The notes under the pieces are model-generated. The model searched no databases. It was not told the origin of the DNA and saw only the letters and a program-made list of their open reading frames with translations. From Neobacillus mesonae (GTDB taxonomy: Bacteria; Bacillota; Bacilli; Paenibacillales; Paenibacillaceae): DNA of 64,000 nt. The DNA lies in contig JAMBOW010000004.1 in NCBI GenBank assembly GCA_023715865.1, positions 62,001 to 126,000 of the forward strand. Reading direction: 5' to 3'. The translations under genes were made by a program, and so were the position numbers. Numbering within the stretch: position 1 is the first letter of the stretch; each line of letters starts with the position of its first letter. Below, in pieces: positions 1 through 8,763 of this stretch.

Positions 1-149
1 GCTGTATCGATAAAGTTGATGCCACTGTCGATGGCATGGTGCAGAATTCGTGCAGAAGCTGCCTCATCCGCTCGTTTGCCAAAGGAATTGGTGCCAAGAC
101 CGAGAAGAGAGACCTGCATTCCGCTTCGTCCAAGGTATGTATATTTCAA
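1..149 (-). CDS. aldo/keto reductase, N-terminal part (cut by window edge)
   Basis: Only the first 49 codons are in the window. The reverse strand reads MKYTYLGRSGMQVSLLGLGT followed by NSFGKRADEAA and GINFIDTA. This is the first strand of the NADPH-dependent aldo/keto reductase barrel, with the family GLGT and FIDTA motifs (FIDTA carries the first conserved Asp). The start is TTG at 147-149, placed by an AAAGGAG ribosome binding site just upstream. The active-site Tyr and Lys lie outside the window. The substrate cannot be inferred. Confidence 0.85.
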   Translation of the reverse strand, partial: MKYTYLGRSGMQVSLLGLGTNSFGKRADEAASARILHHAIDSGINFIDT

Positions 150-300
150 GTTCGTCACTCCTTTTTGTTAGATGCTCATATTATTAATGATAGTATACAT
201 TCGTTCAGATAGGAAATGTCGGAGATATGGTTACCTTTTATAGAAGAAGCGGATGCTTTTGCCGAGTTTGTTGCAATGACACAGCAGCAATGACAGGAAA

Positions 301-334
301 GCCATATCACCAGATGAAGATCTGATGATATGGC
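301..334 (-). terminator. intrinsic terminator after the allophanate hydrolase gene
   Basis: GCCATATCA (301-309) pairs with TGATATGGC (326-334), and inside it CAGAT pairs with ATCTG around a GAAG loop, giving a long stem. On the minus strand it is followed by TTTCCTGT, a short U tract. It sits just past the stop of the operon ending at 347. The rest of 150-346 holds only the upstream region of the left-edge reductase. Confidence 0.7.
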
Positions 335-346
335 TTATTACTTGCT

Positions 347-2188
347 TTATATAGGAAGGGCAGATTTACTAAGAGGCATCGCTGTTCTCCAGCCTCCGGT
401 TACGGTAATATCCTCTGCGCCTTGGGCCGCATAAGCCTCGCATATAAATCCTGGTATCTCTGTACCATCCTGAAGCTCAATCTTCCCGATGCCGAGGGGA
501 GCGGGGATGGAAGCAGTAAATTCACCAAAGGCTTCAAGCGGCATTTCCCATATTTCCAGTTGAATAGAGGCGCCTCCTGCAGTTTCCTTAATAAGTCCGG
601 GCTTGGCCGGCAAGGTGTCTAGTTTAACCAGCTGGTACTTCGGTGCGGTAAGCTCCTCTTTGATGAACCGTGCTCCAGCAGATTGCATTTGGACTTCAAG
701 TGGATATCCTCGCATATGAAGACCACATACAGCAACTTGTGTAGTCGCCGCAGGGATAGAAGTGTCACGGTTTATTAGTGGAGTTGCAGTACTAGAGCTT
801 ATTGAAGTTCGCTCTTTTTGACCTTCAAACTGGGCTGATGTATAGGCAATAAGATGCTCTTGCCCGGACAGAGCAAAGAAGGTGATTCCAAATGGAAGCT
901 GTTCTTCTGCATCGTCAGCTGGGATCGCCGCTGCACATAAGTCCAGCAAATTGCAATGGTTTGTATATCGTCCCATGTCACGGTTCGTTGCAATCGGCTC
1001 CCGGCTGACATCTTCACGACGCCAGGTGCCTCCGCATGTAGGCATGATAAGAATCGAGTCTTTGAGCAGCGCTGCTGTTTGCAGCCTATACTCCTGCAAA
1101 CGGTGCATTGCGCGGAATACCGAGCTGGCATTGTAATTAGTATCTGTACCAGAACGCAGAATTTGCTCGGTCACCGGAAGCGTGCTTCCAGGGTGGTCTT
1201 CTATAAAGCTGCCTAGACCTGCCCAGCGTTCAGCAACCCAAGCGTCGTCATATAAAATCTTCGCAGCATCCATAAAGATTGAAATATCAATACGCTCTAT
1301 TGGGAGACCGATTGCTTCAATACGCTGGAGAGATCGGTTCCAGGCATCTCTGTATTCAGCTTCAAAAGGACCGAAAAACAGGTCCGTTTGCTCAGGAATC
1401 AGCAGCTTGACGGGAGCAGCAGGAGCCTTCATCGGAATAGCTTTTGACCAACAGTCCTTCTCGTCAGCCGCACGAACAATTTTATCGATGAAGACGGCCT
1501 CATCTAATTGGCGCGTAAACACGGTTACGCAATCAATGCTTGCCGATGCGGGCACAACGCCCCGAATGGACCACGCGCCAAGACTTGGCTTCCAGCCGAC
1601 GAGCCGATTAAGTGCAGCAGGAATTCTTCCTGAACCTGCTGTGTCCGTTCCCAGGGCAAAAGCTGCCTGACCGCGTGCTACGGCGACAGAAGAACCGGAG
1701 CTTGAACCGCCGCTGATCAGTTCTGGCTTATAGGCATTATGCGTTTCCCCGTAAGGACTCCGTGTACCGACGAGGCCTGTAGCAAACTGGTCCAAATTTG
1801 TTTTGCCGACAGGGACTGCGCCTGCATCGATCAGTTTTTGAACAACGGCTGCGTGCTCGGAAGGCATATAGGTATAGTCAGGGCATGCGGCTGTTGTGGG
1901 GTATCCGGCTACATCGATATTATCCTTGACGGCAAACGGAATTCCCCAGAGCGGGTACTCTTCCATATCCATGGATTCAAGCCGCTGAAGATAGGGGGTA
2001 ATCCGTTCCATTGAAGGAGGGACAATCCAAATATTCATGAGATGGTCTTCTTCAGCACGCAAGGCGATCACCTCTATAACTTCCCGAGGAGTCGAGGTTT
2101 GATTTTTATATAATTGCTTTAGTTCAGATATGGTAAGTAGTTCTGGAATGCTCTCTATAAGTCCGTTCCTATTCAAATCCATGTTCAA
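347..2188 (-). CDS. atzF: allophanate hydrolase
   Basis: Cytoplasmic amidase-signature enzyme that splits allophanate into ammonia and carbon dioxide, the last step of biuret, urea-carboxylase or s-triazine nitrogen release. At 613 aa it has the full two-domain AtzF length. The amidase domain (about 20-450) carries Lys88 in PFAVKDN, a GGSSSGSS signature with the cis-Ser near 162, and the nucleophile Ser near 186 in DTAGSGRIP, spaced as in AtzF. The C-terminal domain (about 490-600) has the AtzF-type sequence GYPLEVQMQSAG. It is the last gene of a four-gene minus-strand operon, 32 bp after the PucR gene, behind a biuret-hydrolase-like enzyme. No biotin-dependent urea carboxylase is present, which favours biuret rather than urea as the source of allophanate. 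Confidence 0.93.
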   Translation of the reverse strand: MNMDLNRNGLIESIPELLTISELKQLYKNQTSTPREVIEVIALRAEEDHLMNIWIVPPSMERITPYLQRLESMDMEEYPLWGIPFAVKDNIDVAGYPTTAACPDYTYMPSEHAAVVQKLIDAGAVPVGKTNLDQFATGLVGTRSPYGETHNAYKPELISGGSSSGSSVAVARGQAAFALGTDTAGSGRIPAALNRLVGWKPSLGAWSIRGVVPASASIDCVTVFTRQLDEAVFIDKIVRAADEKDCWSKAIPMKAPAAPVKLLIPEQTDLFFGPFEAEYRDAWNRSLQRIEAIGLPIERIDISIFMDAAKILYDDAWVAERWAGLGSFIEDHPGSTLPVTEQILRSGTDTNYNASSVFRAMHRLQEYRLQTAALLKDSILIMPTCGGTWRREDVSREPIATNRDMGRYTNHCNLLDLCAAAIPADDAEEQLPFGITFFALSGQEHLIAYTSAQFEGQKERTSISSSTATPLINRDTSIPAATTQVAVCGLHMRGYPLEVQMQSAGARFIKEELTAPKYQLVKLDTLPAKPGLIKETAGGASIQLEIWEMPLEAFGEFTASIPAPLGIGKIELQDGTEIPGFICEAYAAQGAEDITVTGGWRTAMPLSKSALPI

Positions 2189-2220
2189 CCCGTTCCTTTC
2201 TATGGTGAATTGTTCTTACT

Positions 2221-3864
2221 TCATTCTCTTTGCATGGAATACAGTTTAATGGCTATCTCCAGCTGCAGCCGGTCATCCGCATGGTCAAAGTTAATGTTCA
2301 GCAGCTCCTTGATCCTTTCGAGCCGGTGTGTGATCGTGTTGTAGTGGGTGTAAAGCGCGGCCGCGGTTTTCTTGGCGTTCAGATTATGATCTAAATATGT
2401 CTTGGCAGTGAGGAGCAATGATGCGCCCTGCTTGCTGTCATACTCCACCAAAGGGACGATGTATCGATCCCGAAACAGATGAGCATCCTCTTCATCTGAG
2501 AGCAGGTATAACAGTCGATATATACCGAGACTTTCCATGGTTACATTGGGCTTGTCTATGCCGATTAAACGGGAAATGAAGGCGATCTTGAGAACCTCTT
2601 TGTAGCTTTCATCAATTAGCTCCAGCGATGAAGCAGGCCTTCCGATACACAAGGAAAAGAGGCGGGGGTCTTTGAATAGCTTGCCGATTTCGCTTGTTAC
2701 ACGGCGCAAAGCAAGTTCGCAGTCTGCCTCCGGTACAATAAACAAAAGCTCGTTGCTGATAACGACTGCCTGGATTTCAGGCGCTTTCCTGCTGCGTTCC
2801 TCAGAACGGATGGCAGCCCGCAGTTTGTTGACAGCTTGCTTCAGCTGCTCCTTCTCCAGATCCTTGTCAAGCGGACGGGCTAGAATTACACAAACCTGAG
2901 TAGAAGGAGGGAATAGAATTCCACTGGCCTCCGCCCTCAATCGGATGTCAGATTCCAAAGGGAGTCGTCCAAGAAGCCAATCCTGAAGAAATTGATCCAA
3001 GTATTTATATTCGACTTCCTCGCGCATACGAATCGTAGAGAGTTCCATTCCGATAAGAGTGGCGACTCTTTCGAGAATGAGCACATCAAGCTCCGAATGT
3101 GGAGCCCCATGCTCTGCCGTCAGCAGCACAGGCGGATGAGTTATACTGCCGCTGCTATGGATCGGTGTTACTCGGATGGTGTGTTCCGCATCGTTAAAGA
3201 AAGAGGCACTGACGTAGGCTTCATACCGGTCCTGCCAGAAGCTGAACGGTTCCATTCCAGCTGCAGCAGCCATGGCCGCTGCTGTGCCCGAGCAATAGAT
3301 CCGGTTACTTTCATCAATCAAGACAGAAGGTTTTTGCAATATTTCTTCAAGATAAGCCATTAACTCATGCAGTGATTTGCCTTTGAGCACAAGCTGGGAC
3401 ATTTGCTGTACATAGTTGTTCAATTTAATAAGTATTTTTGTCTCGTGGGCCAGCACCCTTTCCATCGTTTCACGCTGTACATCGGAGAACACGGTATGAG
3501 GCGGCAGCTCAAAGATTGGAAAATCATATTCATCCGCGAGCTTTAAAGTATCCTCAGGAATATCATCTAAGAAGCGCTTTGTCTTTATGCCTAAAGCGGC
3601 AACGCCTTTGTTTACAAGCTTAGGAATCATTTCAGTCAGCATAGATGGGCTGTCACGAAAGGGGTAACCTGTCGTCATCAGAAATTCCCCATCCTTTACC
3701 CAATCGGTAATATCGGGAACTTCCATCACGTTGACGCGGGTAATCGGATGATGGAGTCCGTTTGCACCCGCACGAAGCCTTATTCCCTCCAAATGAGGGA
3801 GCTTCAGCAGATCGGCACAGGTAAACTCTACATCTTCAAGCGGGGGGATCACTCGGTCGATCAT
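2221..3864 (-). CDS. PucR family transcriptional regulator
   Basis: DNA-binding regulator of the purine-catabolism regulator family, 547 aa. Residues about 10-130 form the N-terminal PucR sensory domain (MEVPDITDWVKDGEFLMTTG). The C-terminus (about 480-540) is the PucR helix-turn-helix (KKTAAALYTHYNTITHRLERIKELL). The first ATG at 3868-3870 abuts the AAAGGAGGA site, so the ATG at 3862-3864 is the better spaced start. It lies between the permease and allophanate hydrolase genes of the same operon and probably controls it in response to a nitrogen compound. The ligand is unknown. The B. subtilis PucR consensus was not recognised upstream. Confidence 0.92.
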   Translation of the reverse strand: MIDRVIPPLEDVEFTCADLLKLPHLEGIRLRAGANGLHHPITRVNVMEVPDITDWVKDGEFLMTTGYPFRDSPSMLTEMIPKLVNKGVAALGIKTKRFLDDIPEDTLKLADEYDFPIFELPPHTVFSDVQRETMERVLAHETKILIKLNNYVQQMSQLVLKGKSLHELMAYLEEILQKPSVLIDESNRIYCSGTAAAMAAAAGMEPFSFWQDRYEAYVSASFFNDAEHTIRVTPIHSSGSITHPPVLLTAEHGAPHSELDVLILERVATLIGMELSTIRMREEVEYKYLDQFLQDWLLGRLPLESDIRLRAEASGILFPPSTQVCVILARPLDKDLEKEQLKQAVNKLRAAIRSEERSRKAPEIQAVVISNELLFIVPEADCELALRRVTSEIGKLFKDPRLFSLCIGRPASSLELIDESYKEVLKIAFISRLIGIDKPNVTMESLGIYRLLYLLSDEEDAHLFRDRYIVPLVEYDSKQGASLLLTAKTYLDHNLNAKKTAAALYTHYNTITHRLERIKELLNINFDHADDRLQLEIAIKLYSMQRE

Positions 3865-3910
3865 ACCCATTCCTCCTTTCTAGTTAGCGCATCTGGAATT
3901 AAGCTGAGTT

Positions 3911-5188
3911 TTAGGATCTGCTTGCACCCGAGCTCGTAACGGCAGAAGCCTTGGCTGTGCTCTGCGAAATGAGAAGGTAAGCAGCTCCACCTGCCAGCAT
4001 GGATACAAAGGCAGTCGATAAGTACGGTGCAAATTGCTCAACCGCTAATCCAATCAGTGCACCAATGATCCAAGCGGCAAAGGCAGAAATGCGCACCGAT
4101 TCACTGATATCGGCTCCCCTGCGAAGGAACAGCTGATCGCAGATGATGACGGCGCCGATTGGAGGTACGATGATACCGAGAAGATTAAGCCAGTCAGAGA
4201 AATGGTTCCAAGCGCCTGATACGGCAAAGATGGTGCCGATTACGCCAAGAACAATGGCAGTTTCGCGCATTTTGCGTCCGGTCAGACTTGACCAGCCCAC
4301 GGCACCATTGTATAGACAATGAGCACACACGCTGCCTAAATTAAGGAACAGAAGAAGGATGGAAACAAAGGCAATAGCTCCGCCTTTGCCGGCAATGTAT
4401 TGGAACAGGTCCGAATTTTGACTTGCTGCTGCTGCGATAAGTCCGCCAAATACCATGGCGATCATGCATGCAAGCGGGAAAGCGGTAAAAGTGGCTGCGA
4501 GCGCCTGCTTTTTATTTTTGGACCATCGGTTGAAATCGGCAGCCATTGTTCCGGAATCAATGAACAGTGAGATGACCATAGTAACGGCGATTCCCATGCT
4601 GATGGCTCCGGTGCCTTCAAAGCTTGTAATAGAAGCTACGCCGCTGCTGGTTGCCGCATCGTATACGGCCCAGAGTCCGATGATAAAGAAGAATGGTGCA
4701 GAAATTGCTCCGATATAGGTGAGGGCTTTGACGCCAAAAAGTGTGAGAACAATGTACAGAATGCCGGCGATTAACGTGATGACCAGAGCGTTCGTGCCGA
4801 AGGCGTCATGCATACTGCTGCCGGTAAGTCCGGTTTGAACCGCGAACCATCCGATAACGAGCGTGGAGAGTAGTCCGGAGACGATGCGTGCACCCTTGCT
4901 GCCGAAGGTGATGGCTGATTGTAGAGAGAAATTATAGCCCTTGTTTGCGGACAGCATGGCCAGAACACCTACATAGCCGAACAGAATTAGATTGCCGATC
5001 AGGATGGAGAGCATGCCGGTCCAAAAGCCGAGACCTCCGACAATTGCAGCGCCGGTTACCGCGCTTGTCATGATCATGGGAAACCCGACCCAGACCAGTG
5101 ATACGGAGAGGAGACTTTTGCGAGCCTTTTCAGGGACGGCAGAATTTTCGTATTCTTCTTCTAAAATTTGGTGTTCATGTTGACTCAT
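3911..5188 (-). CDS. NCS1-type nucleobase/cytosine permease-like transporter
   Basis: Integral membrane symporter of the nucleobase:cation symporter-1 family (CodB-like), 425 aa with about 12 hydrophobic segments. Family features are the N-terminal SVSLVWVGFPMIMTSAVTGAAI segment entering the first helix, GWFAVQTGLTG in helix 3, and DFNRWSKNKKQ in the loop after helix 6. The start has a GAGGAG site. It lies 59 bp downstream of the biuret-hydrolase-like gene, so it probably imports biuret or the parent nitrogen compound. Cytosine or allantoin transport cannot be excluded from sequence alone. Confidence 0.9.
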   Translation of the reverse strand: MSQHEHQILEEEYENSAVPEKARKSLLSVSLVWVGFPMIMTSAVTGAAIVGGLGFWTGMLSILIGNLILFGYVGVLAMLSANKGYNFSLQSAITFGSKGARIVSGLLSTLVIGWFAVQTGLTGSSMHDAFGTNALVITLIAGILYIVLTLFGVKALTYIGAISAPFFFIIGLWAVYDAATSSGVASITSFEGTGAISMGIAVTMVISLFIDSGTMAADFNRWSKNKKQALAATFTAFPLACMIAMVFGGLIAAAASQNSDLFQYIAGKGGAIAFVSILLLFLNLGSVCAHCLYNGAVGWSSLTGRKMRETAIVLGVIGTIFAVSGAWNHFSDWLNLLGIIVPPIGAVIICDQLFLRRGADISESVRISAFAAWIIGALIGLAVEQFAPYLSTAFVSMLAGGAAYLLISQSTAKASAVTSSGASRS

Positions 5189-5247
5189 AGGGTTTCATCT
5201 CCTCGAAAGTGTATTTCACAATGGATAGTAAATGATAAAAAGCTTTA

Positions 5248-5934
5248 TTAGCGAAGCTCTTGTAATGCATCAATCACTGACTTGGAGTCTGATACAGCTC
5301 CGAATACCCCGCCTTGCATCGTAACCATGTGAAGTGCGGCCAAATGGTTGTTATGGTCCGTTGCACCCGTGCAATCCTCGAGAATGACGCATTCGTATCC
5401 GCGGTCGTTCGCTTCCCGCATCGTCGTATGTACACAGACATCTGTAGTGATACCAGTTAGAATGAGATTTCGGATTCCTTTGGTCCGCAATATCATATCC
5501 AGATCGGTTGCATAGAAGCAGCCTTTGCCAGGCTTGTCCAGCACGATCTCTTCCGGCAGCGGAGCCAGCTCCTCAATAATGTTCCAGCCTGGCTGATTTC
5601 TCACGAGAATTCTGCCGGCGGGTCCTTCGGAGCCGATCTCAGCACCGATCTGCTTACTGCGCCATCTCTTGTTCGCGGGCAGGTCGGATAAATCCTCACG
5701 GTGGCCTTCCCTTGTATGGATGACCGTAAACCCTTCTATTTCACGGACGCTTGCAAGAAGCTTTGAGATAGGATCAATGGCGCGGCGCGTAAGTGAAAGG
5801 TCATATCCCATCTGGTCGACATAGCCGCCTGGTCCGCAGAAATCGATCTGCATGTCAATGATGAGCAGTGCCGTATTGTCAGCTCTAAAGTCTCCGTCAA
5901 AAGGATAAAAGTAGGGTCTCGATTCAATATGCAT
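5248..5934 (-). CDS. biuH: isochorismatase-family cysteine hydrolase, probable biuret amidohydrolase
   Basis: Isochorismatase-fold amidohydrolase of 228 aa, the usual length for BiuH and RutB proteins. The visible catalytic triad is Asp27 (LLIIDMQIDF), a Lys near 134 (VLDKPGKGCF) and Cys167 (GITTDVCVHTTMREANDRGYE). The DVCVHTTMREANDRGYE stretch and the EGHREDLSDLP segment match the biuret hydrolase / ureidoacrylate hydrolase branch. It is the first gene of the operon, with a GAGGAG site. The pairing with allophanate hydrolase makes biuret to allophanate plus ammonia the best assignment. A RutB-type role is less likely because no other rut genes are seen. Confidence 0.82.
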   Translation of the reverse strand: MHIESRPYFYPFDGDFRADNTALLIIDMQIDFCGPGGYVDQMGYDLSLTRRAIDPISKLLASVREIEGFTVIHTREGHREDLSDLPANKRWRSKQIGAEIGSEGPAGRILVRNQPGWNIIEELAPLPEEIVLDKPGKGCFYATDLDMILRTKGIRNLILTGITTDVCVHTTMREANDRGYECVILEDCTGATDHNNHLAALHMVTMQGGVFGAVSDSKSVIDALQELR

Positions 5935-6285
5935 GCTTGCTCCACTCCTCTAATTGTCTAAAGTAAAATTGCTGAAAGTATTAAACGTTACATGGTGTGT
6001 AACTTCGTGTTTGTAATTTGTTATATTATATTACATGAATAATCAGAAGTCATTGTAAATGTTTCATAATAACTTCTCTTATTAATTGTAAATTAACTAC
6101 AATCATTTCCGAAAAAGAAAGAAGTTTAATTATAAAAACCTTACATAATGCTGTTTTAATGAAGTCTTTAGGTGAAAGGATGGATTGAAAATTAAAATCA
6201 TGCGGAGGGTAAAGTTGATCTATTATGTCATTAAATATGACATTAAAGAATAGGGCGGATATTTATAGGGAGGCGATATGCACAA
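5935..6285 (-). promoter_or_regulatory. upstream region of the biuret operon with several inverted repeats
   Basis: No gene is seen in this AT-rich stretch. It holds four clear inverted repeats: GTTACA-N5-TGTAAC (5987-6003), TGTAAT-N12-ATTACA (6012-6035), ATTGTA-N7-TACAAT (6085-6103), and ATGTCAT-N5-ATGACAT (6225-6243). Minus-strand TATAAT hexamers occur at 6025-6030 and 6129-6134 and TTTAAT at 6191-6196, but no good -35 was fixed. It must contain the operon promoter and its control sites. Confidence 0.5.
6226..6242. promoter_or_regulatory. GlnR/TnrA-type nitrogen box
   Basis: TGTCATTAAATATGACA fits TGTNA-N7-TNACA exactly, and fits the longer TnrA consensus at all but one specified base. Its centre (6234) lies about 50 bp before a start site that would follow a minus-strand TTTAAT at 6191-6196, the usual TnrA activation geometry. 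Control of a biuret operon by nitrogen limitation is biologically sensible. The binding is inferred, and the implied leader would be about 250 nt. Confidence 0.55.
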
Positions 6286-6324
6286 AAACCTTCAAACCTG
6301 CAGCTATAGCAGGCTTGAAGGTTT
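6286..6324 (-). terminator. intrinsic terminator of the SLH/Ig-like protein gene
   Basis: A 16-bp stem (arms 6286-6301 and 6309-6324) around AGCTATA. On the minus strand it is followed by TTTTTG. It lies 110 bp past the stop of the gene at 6435. Confidence 0.85.
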
Positions 6325-6434
6325 AATTCTTAAACACTTCTTCATGTTTACAATAAAGTTCTTTGCTTCCCATTACGGGAGTTTTTCAAAGGAATTCGTT
6401 GAAAGGATATCATTTTTCATCAGAACTATGCGAT

Positions 6435-7916
6435 TTATTTTGCTTCTAGCTGTATTTCTTCGGCTGTCGCCCAATTTCCTACTGGGGACACGCTGTAGCT
6501 GACTCCTGATACCAGCTTGGCTCCATTTTGCAGCTCGAATACGCCGGTTGCACCTGAGCGGGTCTGCACCTTGTATTGTGCTGTAAGAGTCGTGCCGTCA
6601 GAGCCTTCAAGCTGAATGGATCGGTAAGCGAACAGCTCGTCTCCTGGGTCAGCAGTAAGCTCAACATTTAAAGTTACCTCATCAGTTTGAGATACGGAAG
6701 CGATCTCGAGCGGAGGGATGGAGCTTGCTACGAACGTATCGTTCTGCAGCGTAAACCAGTCAGAAGATACAGTGTATGTAACACCCGGCTCAAGTGAGCT
6801 GCCTTGCGGCAGACGGAATTTCGGCTCCTGTTTGCCGTCGGTCGATTGCGTGAATCCAACATAGTTCACTGTCATCGGTTCTCCGCCTTCTGGCGTCAGT
6901 GTTGCTTGGCGAGTGGCAAGAGAAGAGATCACCTGAATCGGATTACCGTTCCATTCATTGTTCTCGTCAAGCACAATCGCGTTAGCACCCCGTCCGCCCG
7001 AATAAGCGGAAATCAGGTAGCCATAGTCGATAACTCCGTTTTCACGGAACGAATCCACCTCGAATGTATCCTGTGCAACTTGACGAGTGCTGCTAAGTCT
7101 GATTTTTTCATCGCTTGCCGTAACTTCAAATGTTTGCTCGCCTTTATATTGCAGCGTATAGGTTGTCCCAGCTTCCATCGTTTGAACAGGCACGATATAA
7201 GTAGCAACCGAGCCGGTCTTGAGTCTTGGCTGGTTAACCAGCTGGAGGTTGCGGTCAAAGTTGAAATTTGCTTGAGCCGCTGCCGTGGCTTCATCTTCAA
7301 GCGTCATCGGCTGGTTAAATGTAACTTCAAACGTAATTTGATTCAGCGCTTTAATGGAGACGATCTCGGCGGATGAAGAGCGAATCGCTTTCTCTGCCTG
7401 CACGAGCAGACTTGCCGCATCTCCGCGGGTAACACGGGACCCATCAAGCTGCAGCTGTTCCATCCAGTACTGGACAGATTTAATGTCGCGCTCCAGCGCT
7501 TTAGCGGTCATGCTCGCCATCACGGTTCCATCTGCCGCTTCATTCGGCAAGAAGTCGGATGCGCTGTCGATCAATCCCTGGTCTACAGCTGTATTAACAT
7601 ATCGGTCATACCACTTATCTCCTGGCTGAGACGGCTGACTGCTTGGTGTAAGCTCCAAAGCGAGCACGACCATCTTTACGAGCTCCGCGTTGGTTACGAG
7701 CTGGTTGGCCATCATTTGGCCATTCGCGTATCCATGAAGCACGCCTTTGTCGATCAGTTGCTGAATCGCCTGTTGGCTGGAATTTACTTCTGCTGCCTGC
7801 TGTCTATTTGCCGCAGGAGGAAGCGAGGCTGCATTTGCTTGGAACGGAAGCAGCGCTCCTCCGGCTATAATGGTGGATAATCCTAGAATGGCCGCTTTTT
7901 GATTTGCTTTTCTCAT
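6435..7916 (-). CDS. secreted S-layer-homology protein with Ig-like repeats
   Basis: 493 aa. A signal peptide ends near FQANAASL. Residues about 40-190 resemble degenerate SLH motifs (AIQQLIDKGVLHGYANGQMM, YVNTAVDQGLIDSASDF, GSRVTRGDAASLLVQ), which normally bind secondary cell wall polymer. The rest (about 190-493) is strand-rich with repeated VTFNQPM and GTTYTL-type motifs, typical of the Ig-like domains of S-layer-associated proteins. It is probably a cell-wall-attached exported protein of unknown job. It is monocistronic, with its own terminator, and lies downstream of a divergent-function two-component system on the same strand. Confidence 0.8.
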   Translation of the reverse strand: MRKANQKAAILGLSTIIAGGALLPFQANAASLPPAANRQQAAEVNSSQQAIQQLIDKGVLHGYANGQMMANQLVTNAELVKMVVLALELTPSSQPSQPGDKWYDRYVNTAVDQGLIDSASDFLPNEAADGTVMASMTAKALERDIKSVQYWMEQLQLDGSRVTRGDAASLLVQAEKAIRSSSAEIVSIKALNQITFEVTFNQPMTLEDEATAAAQANFNFDRNLQLVNQPRLKTGSVATYIVPVQTMEAGTTYTLQYKGEQTFEVTASDEKIRLSSTRQVAQDTFEVDSFRENGVIDYGYLISAYSGGRGANAIVLDENNEWNGNPIQVISSLATRQATLTPEGGEPMTVNYVGFTQSTDGKQEPKFRLPQGSSLEPGVTYTVSSDWFTLQNDTFVASSIPPLEIASVSQTDEVTLNVELTADPGDELFAYRSIQLEGSDGTTLTAQYKVQTRSGATGVFELQNGAKLVSGVSYSVSPVGNWATAEEIQLEAK

Positions 7917-8061
7917 ATATTCTCTTCCTCTCGATCTATTGTGGTGTTCGCCTGTGCGATAATTCTATGGTAAACGACCACTCTAAATCGGCTGATAAGG
8001 AAATATAAACAATTTCTAAACAGACTCATAAAATTTCACAAATCGCATGTACGAAGTAGAG

Positions 8062-8763
8062 TTATACGGCAAAACGATAGCCTGCTCCCCATACTGTTTC
8101 AATAAACTGCGGGTTCGCAGGGTCCGCCTCAATCTTCTCTCGAATACGTGAAATATGTACAGTTACAGTTGCAATTTCACCGTTTGATTCAAATCCCCAA
8201 ATTCGCTCAAACAGTTCATCTTTCTTGAACACCCGGTTTGGATGCTCTGCCAGGAACACCAGCACTTCAAATTCCTTGACGGTCAGCACAATTTCTTTGC
8301 CGCGAAGGAATACGCGGTGCGAGGCTTTGTTAATTGACAGCTCACGGATATCAATTGTGGCCTCAGGCATTTCTTTCTTGACGCTGGTAAACCGCTCATA
8401 CCTTGCCATATGGGCTTTTGCTCTAGCCACCAGCTCGTTGGGGCTGAACGGCTTCGTTACAAAGTCATCGGCACCGAGGCCAAATCCTCGAATTTTATCG
8501 ATCTCTTCCTTCTTAGCGGATACGATCAGAATAGGGACATCCAGCTTCTCGCGAATTTGCCGGCAAATCTCAAAGCCGTCCATTCCCGGCAGCTGTAAGT
8601 CCAGAATAATGAGGTCATAACCTCCATGCAATGCTTTATCCAGCCCCTCTAAGCCATCAAGGCATAGATCAGCTTCATAATCATGCAGCTGAAAGTAATC
8701 GCGCTGCAGCTCGGCAATATATGGGTCATCCTCTACGATTAAAATGCGTTTCATCTGGTTCAC
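8062..8763 (-). CDS. OmpR/PhoB-family response regulator
   Basis: 233 aa with an N-terminal receiver (acidic pair in VEDD, phospho-acceptor Asp in LIILDLQLPGMDG, Lys in FVTKPFSPNE) and a C-terminal winged helix (about 135-233, ending TVWGAGYRFAV). It pairs with the kinase gene directly upstream. Two starts are possible: GTG 8761-8763, overlapping the kinase stop as GTGA behind GAGGA, or ATG 8752-8754 (MKRILIVEDD) behind AGGTG. The target genes are unknown. Confidence 0.93.
   Translation of the reverse strand: MNQMKRILIVEDDPYIAELQRDYFQLHDYEADLCLDGLEGLDKALHGGYDLIILDLQLPGMDGFEICRQIREKLDVPILIVSAKKEEIDKIRGFGLGADDFVTKPFSPNELVARAKAHMARYERFTSVKKEMPEATIDIRELSINKASHRVFLRGKEIVLTVKEFEVLVFLAEHPNRVFKKDELFERIWGFESNGEIATVTVHISRIREKIEADPANPQFIETVWGAGYRFAV

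Noticed and set aside
422..2014. Several plus-strand open frames opposite the allophanate hydrolase gene
   Set aside because: They are antisense shadows of a clearly coding gene, with no motifs or ribosome sites.
6012..6035. TGTAAT-N12-ATTACA as a second nitrogen (TnrA/GlnR) box
   Set aside because: The half-sites are too far apart for the TGTNA-N7-TNACA rule. Kept only as an inverted repeat.
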